Source of the DNA: Nitrospinaceae bacterium
Lineage (GTDB): Bacteria > Nitrospinota > Nitrospinia > Nitrospinales > VA-1
Direction of reading: 5' to 3'
Length of the DNA stretch: 64,000 bases
Assembly (NCBI GenBank): GCA_021604505.1
Contig: BQJC01000003.1
Coordinates: forward strand, 124,001-188,000
A program made the translations under genes and the position numbers. This document shows, piece by piece, positions 1 to 9,104 of the stretch. Position 1 is the stretch's first letter, and every line of letters starts with the position of its first letter. The notes beneath the pieces were generated by a model that ran no database searches, was not told the DNA's origin, and saw nothing but the letters and a program-made list of their open reading frames with translations.

Positions 1-78
1 AAGGTTCCGGCGGTTGGGAAAGTGGCGAAGCTCACTCAATCACGTGCCAACAATTTTTTTGGAAAGATCAATTCTTAA
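1..78 (+). CDS. C-terminal end of an unidentified protein (partial)
   Basis: Frame 1 is open from the window edge and ends at TAA (76-78), giving 25 residues ending in FFGKINS. A small hairpin with a short T-run begins at the stop codon, which is what a gene end looks like. Too little is present to name the family. It could also be a chance open stretch. Confidence 0.35.
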   Translation, partial: KVPAVGKVAKLTQSRANNFFGKINS

Positions 79-93
79 GCGCTGAGCGCTTTT
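77..93 (+). terminator. Short hairpin terminator after the partial gene
   Basis: A six-base stem (AAGCGC / GCGCTT) with a TGA loop is followed by TTT. It overlaps the stop codon of the partial upstream reading frame. The T-run is short, so termination may be weak. Confidence 0.35.
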
Positions 94-109
94 AGCATCA
101 TCATATCGT

Positions 110-165
110 GAAAACCACCCACCTTGATCAACTCCTCCTCCGGCACCTACGGGTGGGTGGTTTTC
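110..165. repeat. 14-bp perfect inverted repeat, 28-nt loop
   Basis: GAAAACCACCCACC at 110-123 is perfectly complementary to 152-165. No T-run follows on either strand, so it is not a classical terminator. It could be an mRNA 3' stabiliser, a small-RNA hairpin or a remnant of a mobile element. The rest of 166-493 shows no convincing gene. Confidence 0.5.
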
Positions 166-493
166 ATCGATTCATTTATTAGCCTGTTCGGCCCTATCTC
201 CAATTCTTCATTTTGACAACATACAGACCCGCTTTCCCTCAGACCTTCGATCAACCTCTTCACTGGAATCTGCATGACTCTGATCCTGTTTCCGAATTGC
301 GGTTTCCTCATCAAAACCGAAAATACTCTTAAAATCAAGTTTAGAATTTTCCAAAGACATCGAAAGACATTGTGAAAATCCTTTAGTGTCTTTTCTTGCA
401 AGGTCTTGAGCAGAACACAAAAAAATTAATTTTTTTTCCTCTTTGCCAAGCGTGATATAACTCACGAATTACATTCGCAACATTTTTTTCCTT

Positions 494-1444
494 ATGAAAA
501 TTGCAACCCTTCTGCCATCCGCAACAGAAATAATTTGTTCCTTGGGATTGTCCTCTCAGTTGGTTGGAACGTCCCACGAATGCGATCATCCGGACAACAT
601 CGCCCACCTGCCTAAGCTCACTTCGTCCAGCATCCACTCTCAGGGGAAAAGCCGGGAAATCCACGATTCCGTCGAAAACCTGATTCAAAACACCCTGTCG
701 GTGTACGATTTAAATTTGGATCTGCTACGGACTTTAAAACCCGACCTGATCATCACCCAGGACATTTGCGATGTTTGCGCGGTGCCTCTCCCCCAGGTGG
801 AGGAAGCCTGCAAAAAAGTCCTGGGCCCCGGGATTCAAATCATTACCCTGCAACCAAAACGTTTACAGGACATCTGGGATGATATGCAAAAGGTCGCAGA
901 AATGACGGATCGACAGGAGGCGTTCCATAATTTCAAGAGTGATGTCGACCGGCGCATTCAAGCGATTCGCGACCGGATCGCATCTTCCGAGGCCCCCAAA
1001 AAGCGCATCCTCACCATTGAGTGGATGGACCCGGTGATGGTGGGAGGTATGTGGGTTCCGGATATGATTGAGATGGTGGCCGGGGAATATCTTCTGGCGT
1101 CTCCCGGTCAACATGCAATGACGGCAGATCAGGAACAGTTGAGAAGCATCGACCCGGATGTCGTCGTCGTAAAACCTTGCGGATTCAAGCTGGATCAAAC
1201 GGTCCGCGACTTTGGAACTTTAAAGGAAGCGATTCCCTGGGAGCAATGGGAAATATTTCGTACCGACAATATTTTCCTGGTCGATGGCAACGCTTACTTC
1301 AATCGACCCGGCCCGCGAATCATCGATTCTTTGGAAATGTTAGCCTTCTGCGCTCATCCCGAGCGGTTCCGCGATTTTGGTGAACTTTATAATCAGAAAA
1401 TCATCCGCCTGGACCCAGGTTTAAAACTCCGTAAGCCCGCGTAG
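494..1444 (+). CDS. Cobalamin/iron-siderophore-type substrate-binding protein (BtuF-like)
   Basis: This 316-residue protein starts with the family opening LLPSATEIICSLG (about residues 6-18) followed by SHECDHP. Near residue 97 it has the DICDVCAVP segment typical of the BtuF-like 'cobalamin-binding protein' subgroup of periplasmic-binding-protein folds. There is no signal peptide, as in many members of this subgroup, so it may be cytoplasmic or non-classically exported; the ligand is not proven. No permease or ATPase gene adjoins it and no cobalamin riboswitch is visible upstream. It converges on the SDR gene 7 bp away. Family assignment is firm, ligand is inference. Confidence 0.85.
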   Translation: MKIATLLPSATEIICSLGLSSQLVGTSHECDHPDNIAHLPKLTSSSIHSQGKSREIHDSVENLIQNTLSVYDLNLDLLRTLKPDLIITQDICDVCAVPLPQVEEACKKVLGPGIQIITLQPKRLQDIWDDMQKVAEMTDRQEAFHNFKSDVDRRIQAIRDRIASSEAPKKRILTIEWMDPVMVGGMWVPDMIEMVAGEYLLASPGQHAMTADQEQLRSIDPDVVVVKPCGFKLDQTVRDFGTLKEAIPWEQWEIFRTDNIFLVDGNAYFNRPGPRIIDSLEMLAFCAHPERFRDFGELYNQKIIRLDPGLKLRKPA

Positions 1445-1451
1445 TTTAAAC

Positions 1452-3029
1452 TCAGGAATGAATGGTAGACGTACCGTAGGCAGGGTTTGGGGCGGGCGAC
1501 TGTTGACGGGCATGGACCGATTCTTTTTTAAAAAAGGACAACATCCCCTTAAAAATATAATCGTGAAATTTTGCCATTAAAAACCAATAAATATTTCCCC
1601 AAACCGGTTTCGGAATAAAATGCGCCTTAAGGATCAGTTTCGTTTTATCCCTTCCCTCGGGAACCAGCAAAAATTGCAACCAGGACAAACCAGGGGAAAT
1701 CATTTCCGCACGCAGAAGCAACTCTTTATTCATTTCCAGTTTTTCCACCCGCCAGAAATCCACGGAATCTCCTTCACGTAATTGATTGTTATCCCTCCGT
1801 CCCCGATTCAGACCGGGACCGCCCAGCAATCGGTCCACAGCGCCTCGCACCTTCCACAAAAGATTGGCGGCGATCCAGCCATGCGTTCCCCCTATACGGC
1901 AGATGACGGGAAAAACCGTTTCCGGCGGCGCCGAGATGTCGATAGAATGCTCATCGATCATAAAAGTAGAAGCCTCGTATTCGCAAAGCGGCATCAGGTT
2001 GGTCATTTGTTCGGGAGGAACATCGCTCCAATGAGAAAATACACGAGACTGTTCTTCTTTCTTCTGCGCCCATTCCACGGCGGTATCAAAACTCAACGTT
2101 TCAAAGGGCAATATCTGGGCAATGTCTTTTTCCGTGCAGAGTACATCGGATCGCAAACTACGCAGTAGCAGATAGGAAATATTGACCGGAACTGCGTTAA
2201 AAAGATGCAGCCAGTATGCGTAAAGACGGCACATCACTCCAATCGGCAACGGCACCCAGGAAACTTCAAACAGCCGGACTTGTTTATTGAGAATTTTGGC
2301 AAAACGCTTGATGAGTTCGGTATAAGACAAAATGTCTTTGCCGCCAATTTGGTACACCCGCGAGTCCGGGTCTTCAGTTTCCAGAACCCCAACCAGGTAT
2401 TTAATCACATCCCGGATGGCGATCGGTTGGCACTTGGAGTCGAATTCCTTCAAAAAAGGGATCCAGCGGTTATGGGATACCAGGGATTTCAACAGTTCAT
2501 AGGAAGCGCTTCCCGTTCCCAGTATGATCGCCGCCCGCAGGCGAATCACTGGAATGGTTCCAGCGGAAAGAATACTGCCGACTTCAATTCTGCTTCTAAG
2601 GTGAGAGGATAGTGTCTCACTGGTCTCTCCCAGCCCCCCCAGGTAGACAATCTTTTTGACGCTGTTTTCTTCCGCAGCCTCAAGAAAATTTTTAGCGGCC
2701 AGTTTATCCCTTTCAACAAACAGCTCATTTTTTCCGGCCATGCTGTGTATGAGGTAATAGGCATGGTCAACGTCTTTTAGCGCCGCCCGCAACTCATCCT
2801 GGTTATGGCAATCGGCGTACGCGACTTCAATTCTGGGATGAACCAGTATCGCAGGCATGGTTTTTCGGCGGAACATACAGCGGACGGTGTAACCCCGAAA
2901 AATAAGCTCTGGAATCAAGCGGTGGCCGACATAACCGTTGGCGCCGGTCACCAGAACCCGGGTGTTGGCGGGCAAGGGATTGGTCGGAAGATCATCGCAA
3001 TAATGGTAATTGACTTTTTCAGGGTCCAT
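1452..3029 (-). CDS. SDR-family NAD(P)-dependent oxidoreductase with C-terminal DUF2867/SRPBCC-like domain
   Basis: The N-terminal half is an atypical short-chain dehydrogenase/epimerase fold with the nucleotide-binding motif VTGANGYVGHRL and a following R-rich stretch. The C-terminal half, from about residue 365 of the longest frame, carries the IDISAPPETVF and GPGLNRGRR segments seen in the DUF2867 'SDR family oxidoreductase' proteins. The longest frame starts at a TTG at 3080. I prefer the ATG at 3029 (525 residues), which begins MDPEKVNYHY just ahead of the Rossmann motif. The substrate is unknown. It is convergent with the binding-protein gene and appears monocistronic. Confidence 0.85.
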   Translation of the reverse strand: MDPEKVNYHYCDDLPTNPLPANTRVLVTGANGYVGHRLIPELIFRGYTVRCMFRRKTMPAILVHPRIEVAYADCHNQDELRAALKDVDHAYYLIHSMAGKNELFVERDKLAAKNFLEAAEENSVKKIVYLGGLGETSETLSSHLRSRIEVGSILSAGTIPVIRLRAAIILGTGSASYELLKSLVSHNRWIPFLKEFDSKCQPIAIRDVIKYLVGVLETEDPDSRVYQIGGKDILSYTELIKRFAKILNKQVRLFEVSWVPLPIGVMCRLYAYWLHLFNAVPVNISYLLLRSLRSDVLCTEKDIAQILPFETLSFDTAVEWAQKKEEQSRVFSHWSDVPPEQMTNLMPLCEYEASTFMIDEHSIDISAPPETVFPVICRIGGTHGWIAANLLWKVRGAVDRLLGGPGLNRGRRDNNQLREGDSVDFWRVEKLEMNKELLLRAEMISPGLSWLQFLLVPEGRDKTKLILKAHFIPKPVWGNIYWFLMAKFHDYIFKGMLSFFKKESVHARQQSPAPNPAYGTSTIHS

Positions 3030-3114
3030 ACGCCCAGTATAAGCCCTGAAAAACAATCCGCAACCCTTGGAGGGCAGCAAAGCAAGTTTGTAAAATTACA
3101 CGTTTAGGAGAAAA

Positions 3115-3416
3115 TCCCCTTAAGCTGAAACTTTGCCCAAAAAGGACGGGTGGTGGCGTTTTTCCTCTCCTGATGTCGTGGCGGGCCTTTGACTGGAGAG
3201 CAGGCGTGAGCAGAATCTTTGTTGGCCGGACACCCAATTGCTCCGCCCTTTGGATGATCGCATCCGGGCAGGCCCCGGTGTCGATAATTGCAGTTTCTTT
3301 GGTAATTCGGCAAGTTAATGGAAACGCCCGCCGATCGGGCCAGGTCATTTGCGACCAGGACTTACCGTTCCCGGCTTTTTCCAGGATATCCCCAGTTCGT
3401 CTTCCAGCTCTGCCAT
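3115..3416 (-). pseudogene. Remnant of a small gene, possibly MBL-fold metallohydrolase
   Basis: An ATG at 3416 with a good AGGAGA ribosome site opens a frame of 23 residues (MAELEDELGISWKKPG...) that ends at TGA. A shifted frame then encodes ITKETAIIDTGACPD followed by LGVRPTKILLTPAL, which resembles the strand-helix-strand leading into the HxHxDH metal motif of MBL-fold hydrolases (AIIDTG...ILLTHAH). The histidine motif is not present and no intact frame spans the region. I read this as a decayed gene; the family is a tentative match by eye. Confidence 0.35.
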
Positions 3417-3483
3417 CCGATGTCTCCTGATCTTCCAGGGTTATACCCAATTTCCCGGAAATCCCGGAAATCGGATGCCAAAA

Positions 3484-4311
3484 TTACTCCTGGTTTTTCA
3501 AAGGATGGAGGGCGGCGGGGTTTTCAGGTATTTCTTTTTCGCCAAAATCCATAGTCGAAAACCAATAGACGGTGCCCACCATGATCCCCCCACCGACCAT
3601 ATTGCCGGCAGTCACATACAACTGATTATGAATGAATCCCGCAAGTGAAACTTCCGGTCCATGCGGAAGGAACATCGCCATTCCAAGCAAACTTTGATTG
3701 GCAATGCTGTGCTCAAATCCGCTGGCGATGAAGGCAAACAGGCACCAGAAAATCATGATCAGTTTGGCGGAATCGCTCTGGGTTCTGAGCGACACCCATA
3801 CCGCAAGACAAACCAGCCAGTTGCACAGAATCCCACGCAAAAAAGCCTCGCTCGCCTCGAGGTTCATTTTCACCGCCGCGGATTTCAGGATCAACGCCTC
3901 GGCTTCAGCCGTTAAACTGCCGCCGCTCACCACCAGCCAGCCAAGAAACACAGAACCCAGTAAATTCCCCAGAAAACACAGGACAAATAAAGCCAGGATC
4001 GAACCCGCACCCACTTTTTTTCGCAATTGCCCCACCGCAAAAACCAGATTGTTTCCTGTAAACAATTCAGACCCGGCAAAGATCACCAGACTCAAGGCGA
4101 TCCCAAAGCACGCCCCCATGATGAGTTTCAGGTAAGGCGCTCCACCGCCTGCGGCAATGGGACCGCCAACGGAAAAAATCAGGACAATGCCAAACCCCAG
4201 ATAGATTCCCGCCAGAGCCGACAACAGCACATACCCCAAGGGAGATCGCTGCATGTATCGGATTTTCTTTTCCGCGACTGCTGTGATTTTATTTATTTCT
4301 TTTGCAAACAC
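3484..4311 (-). CDS. Formate/nitrite transporter family channel
   Basis: This 275-residue protein has about six hydrophobic membrane segments and the FNT-family pattern, including GSELFTGNN, GNLLGS and the later LCNWLVCLAVW and NMVGG segments. FNT proteins are pentameric channels for formate, nitrite or hydrosulfide. It lies 28 bp downstream of nirA on the same strand, so nitrite uptake for assimilation is the natural reading and NirC-like function is likely. The N terminus (about 35 residues) is cytoplasmic and charged, as usual for the family. Confidence 0.88.
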   Translation of the reverse strand: MFAKEINKITAVAEKKIRYMQRSPLGYVLLSALAGIYLGFGIVLIFSVGGPIAAGGGAPYLKLIMGACFGIALSLVIFAGSELFTGNNLVFAVGQLRKKVGAGSILALFVLCFLGNLLGSVFLGWLVVSGGSLTAEAEALILKSAAVKMNLEASEAFLRGILCNWLVCLAVWVSLRTQSDSAKLIMIFWCLFAFIASGFEHSIANQSLLGMAMFLPHGPEVSLAGFIHNQLYVTAGNMVGGGIMVGTVYWFSTMDFGEKEIPENPAALHPLKNQE

Positions 4312-4339
4312 AGGAAAGTCCTCCTGTTGTTAGAAACAT

Positions 4340-5923
4340 TCATGAAACTGCTATAGGAAGGCGAGTTTCAGGGAAAGCGGGCTCACCCGTTTTTTTTTTC
4401 ACTGCTTTTCTTTTTCGTTGTCCCTTGACCCGATGCATCTTTTCCCGCGTGTGGTAGGGAATGATTTTTTCCAACACCTCGGGTAGCAGATCACAGGGCA
4501 CGTTTTCCAAAATCTTGACCGCCAGCTTGGGATCGGGCCCTGCCCTGCCGCCCACAAAGACATCCACACCATCCACCACCTCGCCGCCATACTTGATTCT
4601 TTTGCCGAGCAAACCGATATCGCCGACAAGGTGGTTGCCGCATCCTGCCGGACATCCGGACCAGTGCATGGTGATAGGAGAAGTGTCGCTCAAGGTTTTT
4701 TCCAGTTTGGACGCGACCTCCAGGGCCCGGCTCTTAGTTTCAATCGCCGCCAGATGGCAATAATCACTGCCCACGCAACTCACCAGCCCCCGCAGTATGC
4801 TGGAAGGATGATAATCCAGTTCTTTGAGAAGAGGTTCCTCAAGAAGATCGCCCAGGTTTTTGTCCGAGACGTTCGGGAGGATCAGGGACTGTGCCGGAGA
4901 GATGCGGATTTCCCCGTTGCCGTACCGCTCGGCCAGCTCCGCCAGCTGCTCCAGCTTCTTCCCCTGGATGCGGCCCACGGGAATTTTCAACCCGACATAA
5001 TTCATCGAAGGTTGTTTCTGCCGGTAGATCCCAATATGCTCAGAACTTTGCCCCTGCCTCATCTCCTTTTCGGCAGGCTTAAGAGGCCGCTTCAGTCTTT
5101 TCTCCAATTCCGCGCGAAACCGATCGACGCCCCATTCATCGAGTAGGAAGGCCAGGCGGTTCTGAGAGCGGTTTTCGCGGCTGCCATGATCGCGGAACAA
5201 AAGAATCACCGCGGAACAAACCTCCACCACTTCCTCAGGCGTCACAAAAACATTCAAGCAGGAAGCGATCCGGTAGCCCCCTGACCCAAGTTTTCCGCCA
5301 GCAAGCACATTGAACCCCAGCTCCGTTTTACCGTTTTCCTCCCTACTGGCGGGAACCAAAGCCAAATCCTGTGTTTCCGCATGCAGGCAGTTGTCCGGGC
5401 ATCCCGTAATGGCAACGTTGAACTTTCTCGGCAGATTGGTGAATTCCCGGTTCCCAAGAATGTGCTCCGTCAGAGCCCAAACCGCCGGTGACGCATCCAA
5501 CGCTTCTTTTGGGTGAATGCCGGCCACCGGACACCCCATGATATTACGAACGTTGTCCATACCCGTCTGGGCAGATGTTAAACCGGTCATCTCCAACAAC
5601 TCAAACACTTCAGGAATATTTTCGATTTTTAAATGACGTATCTGCAACTGCTGACGGGTGGTGATATCGATGACGCCGTTTCCAAAGCCCTGGGCAATCT
5701 GGGCCAACACTTTAATCTGATAGGAAAACGTATGACCGTTGGAAATGCGCACCCGCAGCATGAAAAACCCCGGAGTCGGATTTCTCAAAAACAATCCGTA
5801 CCACTTCAGACGCTGGACATCCTCATCGCTGATTGCCTCCCATCCCTCTTCCGCAAATTTGTGCAGATCTTTTTTTATATCCAGACCGTCCTTCTCAAGT
5901 TTTATGCGCTCAATCTTGTTCAA
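4340..5923 (-). CDS. nirA: Ferredoxin-dependent assimilatory nitrite reductase
   Basis: This 527-residue protein has the duplicated nitrite/sulfite reductase architecture. The sirohaem/4Fe-4S ligands are visible as C-x5-C (SCVGSDYCHLA) and C-x3-C (SGCPAGCGNH) near residues 385-430. The N-terminal half carries the paired ferredoxin-like and FNVAITGCPDNC segments. The enzyme reduces nitrite to ammonium in the cytoplasm using reduced ferredoxin. The FNT channel gene follows 28 bp downstream, forming a two-gene nitrite uptake/reduction operon. A sulfite reductase assignment is possible from motifs alone, but the channel partner favours nitrite. The C-terminal tail is basic (KGQRKRKAVKKK). Confidence 0.9.
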   Translation of the reverse strand: MNKIERIKLEKDGLDIKKDLHKFAEEGWEAISDEDVQRLKWYGLFLRNPTPGFFMLRVRISNGHTFSYQIKVLAQIAQGFGNGVIDITTRQQLQIRHLKIENIPEVFELLEMTGLTSAQTGMDNVRNIMGCPVAGIHPKEALDASPAVWALTEHILGNREFTNLPRKFNVAITGCPDNCLHAETQDLALVPASREENGKTELGFNVLAGGKLGSGGYRIASCLNVFVTPEEVVEVCSAVILLFRDHGSRENRSQNRLAFLLDEWGVDRFRAELEKRLKRPLKPAEKEMRQGQSSEHIGIYRQKQPSMNYVGLKIPVGRIQGKKLEQLAELAERYGNGEIRISPAQSLILPNVSDKNLGDLLEEPLLKELDYHPSSILRGLVSCVGSDYCHLAAIETKSRALEVASKLEKTLSDTSPITMHWSGCPAGCGNHLVGDIGLLGKRIKYGGEVVDGVDVFVGGRAGPDPKLAVKILENVPCDLLPEVLEKIIPYHTREKMHRVKGQRKRKAVKKKTGEPAFPETRLPIAVS

Positions 5924-6285
5924 TTTAAAATCCCCTTATCATTTTCACAATCGACTCAATGACTCCAAGCCATAAGAGGTTACAATTTTTGTGCCAGACA
6001 GGACTAATCGACAAGGACCTTATTTTTAAAGGGCCGGCGGTAAACCGGAAGGATTATCTGCTTAAGAAAAGATCAGCAATTTTTCGGTCTGCCTCAAAAC
6101 GCATCAAAAAAACCCTTTGGTTCCCAGTGGAAAGGGTCGGTAAAACCGGACGTTAATAGAAAGTGATGATTACCATTTTTATCGGGAAAAAACGCTTAAT
6201 TTATTGTAAAATAAGGAGGTAGGTCGCCTGCTAAAAAGTTGCGGCACCTTTCGGTGGTTCTCATTTTTTTCAACCAGGAGACGTT
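5924..6285. other. Intergenic region between nirA (minus) and a small membrane gene (plus)
   Basis: Only short unconvincing frames occur here. It holds the divergent promoters. A small CACC-TTTC-GGTG hairpin followed by a T-run lies about 6244-6270, just before the AGGAG ribosome site of the downstream gene, so it could attenuate transcription into that gene. Confidence 0.4.
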
Positions 6286-6576
6286 ATGGATACCGTCAAC
6301 CAGTCATTTGGTTTTCTAACAAATCTCAACTTTTCGGTTCCTTTGAGTCAGATCCTCATATTTGCAGGGGTAACTTCGCTCTGCCTGCTTTTGGGGAAGC
6401 ATAAGTTGGGGCTTTTAGGAGCTTATGGATTTTTGTTCTATTGGGGGTTTATTTTGAACCGGGGATTTTTCATGAAGCAGTTGGCCGAAACTTCCGGCGG
6501 CGTGTATATGTATGGGACGGTCGGTTTGGTCATGGCTCTTGTGGGGTTCGTGGGATTTTTGAAAAAAACCGAATGA
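6286..6576 (+). CDS. Small inner-membrane protein, function unknown
   Basis: A 96-residue protein preceded by a good AGGAG site eight bases before ATG. It has three hydrophobic segments (about residues 20-37, 41-60 and 75-92) and little else, ending KKTE. I do not recognise a named family. It stands alone between divergent nirA and a convergent DCC-family gene. Confidence 0.65.
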   Translation: MDTVNQSFGFLTNLNFSVPLSQILIFAGVTSLCLLLGKHKLGLLGAYGFLFYWGFILNRGFFMKQLAETSGGVYMYGTVGLVMALVGFVGFLKKTE

Positions 6577-6738
6577 TTTTGAGTTTTGCCGGTAACCTTT
6601 CGCGCCTTTCTCCCGTCTTTGACTTTCCTGATTTCATTTCACTTTCCAGCTCAACGGTTTTCAAAAGCACTGAAGCCCAAACAGGCAATCATGCCCTGAG
6701 CTCCGGCGATCCGGACTGGAAGATCAAGGATCTTCAAC

Positions 6739-7098
6739 TCATCGTATAAAGCGGCTGAAAATCCTCCGGTTTCTGGCGATAAACCGATAGATGAATTCTG
6801 TAGAACAAGCCACGCCCCAAACGTTCCTGTATAACCAGAGAGGCCAGTGCCGGCTGGGATTAAAAGCCAGAGTTCTAAACACCGCCTCCGCACCGTCATA
6901 AACCGTTCCATCCGATTGGACAAGTTGAACGGACGATTGCAACTGTTCGGGAGAAATTTCAGGTAACAGGTGATTCGACTCCTGAGAAGAAGCATAATCC
7001 ACCCGGTCCTGGGTGATATGGCGGCATCGGGCGACCCAATAACGGCACAAATCGCAATCGCCGTCATAAATAAGAATCGGTTTATTTTCTGAATCCAT
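6739..7098 (-). CDS. DCC-family thiol-disulfide oxidoreductase-like protein (DUF393)
   Basis: This 119-residue protein begins with ILIYDGDCDLCRYWV, the DxxC-x2-C signature that names the DCC family, and later has the family's DGAEAVFRTLA segment. Members have a thioredoxin-like CxxC pair and are presumed redox-active, but the physiological role is not established. It is monocistronic. The ATG at 7098 matches the usual family start a few residues before the YDGDC motif. Confidence 0.82.
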   Translation of the reverse strand: MDSENKPILIYDGDCDLCRYWVARCRHITQDRVDYASSQESNHLLPEISPEQLQSSVQLVQSDGTVYDGAEAVFRTLAFNPSRHWPLWLYRNVWGVACSTEFIYRFIARNRRIFSRFIR

Positions 7099-7407
7099 TT
7101 TTCCTTAAACAAAAGTAGTTAAAAGCATCGCGAAAAACCATTATACGTTGGATCTCACTCACCGATACAAGGTTCCCAGACCCATCCCCTGTTTTGCCGT
7201 TTATTTGGGCTTTCATTAAGAGAACGAGAGTTTCGGGGGATGGATAATTCGGTGAAAACCCATCTTCTGGGTTGCGTTCCAGGAATCCGTAGGGTATTTT
7301 TCAAGGTTGCTCCATTTATCATAAAACGCGCAGCATTTAACCGAGCAAACCCGTGGGGTTTGGAAGAAAATTCATGGGTTTAATAACCTACTTCAGAAAG
7401 ATCAAAA
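7099..7407. other. Intergenic region upstream of the pentapeptide-repeat gene
   Basis: About 310 bp without a supported gene. It should carry divergent promoters for the DCC-family gene and the pentapeptide-repeat gene. I see no clear regulatory dyad or hairpin. Confidence 0.3.
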
Positions 7408-8934
7408 ATGGCTGATTTTACCCGCGAAGAAGTTGAAGAAAAATTGGCTGAAATTGCCGCGGCCCTGGAAACTGAAGAGGCCGAGGAAGAGTTTGAAGAA
7501 GAAATCGAAATCATTGAAGAGATAGATGACAGCTCCGAAGACGAAACCGGGGAAGAAAAACCCGAAGCAGAGACATCGGAGGAAGAGGTTGCGGCGGCTG
7601 AGGCCTTGGAAAGCGAAGAAGAGCAAAACAAATTTCCCTTGAAGGGCTGTGATCTTTCCGGACTGGACTTGTCGGATCTCAAATTTTACCGGACCGATTT
7701 AAGTGAAACCAACCTCACCGGCGCCAACCTCTCCGGGACCGATCTTTCTGGTGTGACTCTGGAAAAAGCCATTCTGAAGGGAGCCAACCTTTCTGACGCA
7801 AACCTTACAGAGGCCCAGGCCTCACATGCGGACCTGGTCCAGGCGCAACTTGAAGACGCCAATCTTGAAAGCGCCGTGTTTTCTAATGCCAATTTAAGCC
7901 AGGCCAATCTCGATCGAGCCAATTTGCGAAAATCCAAGTTCACCGAAGCCAATCTGACGGGATGCCAGTTGAACGCAACTTCCATGGAACATGCGGAGTT
8001 TTCCAAGGCCATTCTTAAGGGAGCGAAAGTTGTCGAATCCAATCTCAGCCGCGCCAAGTTCAACGGGGCCGACTTGGAAGAAGTCGATTTTTCGGATTCC
8101 AGGCTCAGTATGGGCGTGTTTTTTGAAGCAAAATTGATGCGCGCCAATTTGAATCGGGCGATTGTCAAGGGAGCCCGGCTGGTGGGAGTCGATTTTACGG
8201 AAGCGAAAATGCCGCGCGCGGATTTTACCAGTGCCGACCTGACGGAAGCTAAATTACTCAATGCGGATCTCACCCGCGCCAATCTCAACGGCTCCATCTT
8301 GAGAAGGTCACGGCTTGAAAACTCAAATCTCATGGAAGCCAACCTGAACATCGCCGATCTCACCGGGGCCGATCTGGTGAAGGTCATTTTGAACGGCGCG
8401 GATCTTGGCCGTATCAAGCTTCAGGGGGCCCGGTTGAACGGGGCAAAGCTCAGCAAAGCCAATCTGAAAAAAGCCAAACTCAACAACGTGGAGCTTGTGC
8501 AGGCGGATTTGAGCGGGGCCAACCTCACCGGGGCGGATTTAACCAATGCCAGGTTAGAAGGCGCCGATTTTAGCCGGGCGGACCTGTCAGAGGCCATTCT
8601 GGAAGGCGCCGAATTGAAAAACGCTTTCCTGACCGGAGCGGTCGTGAGGGGGGCCAACCTTGTGGGGGTCAATCTGGAAGGCACCGACATGGCAGGAGTT
8701 AAACTGTCAAAATCCGACCTCTCAGGAGCGAATCTCAAGGGTGTGGATCTTCGCCGGGCGGATCTGGAGCATGTGAACTTTTCAAAAGCTGATTTGAGCC
8801 AGGTCAATTTGACCGGGGCCAAGCTGGGGGACGCTAATCTCAGTAAAGCCAACCTGACCCAGGCCAATTTCACAAACGCCGATGTGATGGACGCGGATTT
8901 TTCCGGCGCCACAGGATACCAACCCGCCGCCTAA
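7408..8934 (+). CDS. Pentapeptide-repeat protein with acidic N-terminal tail
   Basis: Of 508 residues, the first 75 are very acidic (runs of E and D, no hydrophobic core). From about residue 72 to the end the protein is built of A(D/N)LxX pentapeptides in near-continuous array, roughly 85 of them. Pentapeptide repeats fold as a right-handed quadrilateral beta helix. Some members mimic DNA and bind gyrase, but most have unknown function. There is no signal peptide, so it is probably cytoplasmic. The antisense strand shows two long open frames across the repeat; these come from the repeat's codon pattern and are not genes. Confidence 0.9.
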   Translation: MADFTREEVEEKLAEIAAALETEEAEEEFEEEIEIIEEIDDSSEDETGEEKPEAETSEEEVAAAEALESEEEQNKFPLKGCDLSGLDLSDLKFYRTDLSETNLTGANLSGTDLSGVTLEKAILKGANLSDANLTEAQASHADLVQAQLEDANLESAVFSNANLSQANLDRANLRKSKFTEANLTGCQLNATSMEHAEFSKAILKGAKVVESNLSRAKFNGADLEEVDFSDSRLSMGVFFEAKLMRANLNRAIVKGARLVGVDFTEAKMPRADFTSADLTEAKLLNADLTRANLNGSILRRSRLENSNLMEANLNIADLTGADLVKVILNGADLGRIKLQGARLNGAKLSKANLKKAKLNNVELVQADLSGANLTGADLTNARLEGADFSRADLSEAILEGAELKNAFLTGAVVRGANLVGVNLEGTDMAGVKLSKSDLSGANLKGVDLRRADLEHVNFSKADLSQVNLTGAKLGDANLSKANLTQANFTNADVMDADFSGATGYQPAA

Positions 8935-9104
8935 GCTACGTTTTATCAATTCCTGCATTCCTGCATCCAAATTAATTTTTCCGTTTTCGGAAAAAAAACA
9001 TTGAATTTTATTAAAACTAGTTGAAAATAATACAAATAGCTCGTTTAAATGGGTATAAGTTTCGACATTCACGTGATCTACACCGCTACAAAAAGGAAAT
9101 TTTC

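Noticed and set aside
208-465. 85-residue minus-strand frame upstream of the BtuF-like gene
   Set aside because: Starts at GTG with no ribosome site, hydrophilic and unlike any family; overlaps another unsupported frame.
1-493. Cobalamin riboswitch upstream of the BtuF-like gene
   Set aside because: No B12-box-like core or fitting fold was visible in the 350 bp before the gene.
7686-8912. Two long antisense open frames (243 and 163 residues) across the pentapeptide gene
   Set aside because: They arise from the repeat's biased codons; products are R/S/A-rich repeats with no start signals or family.
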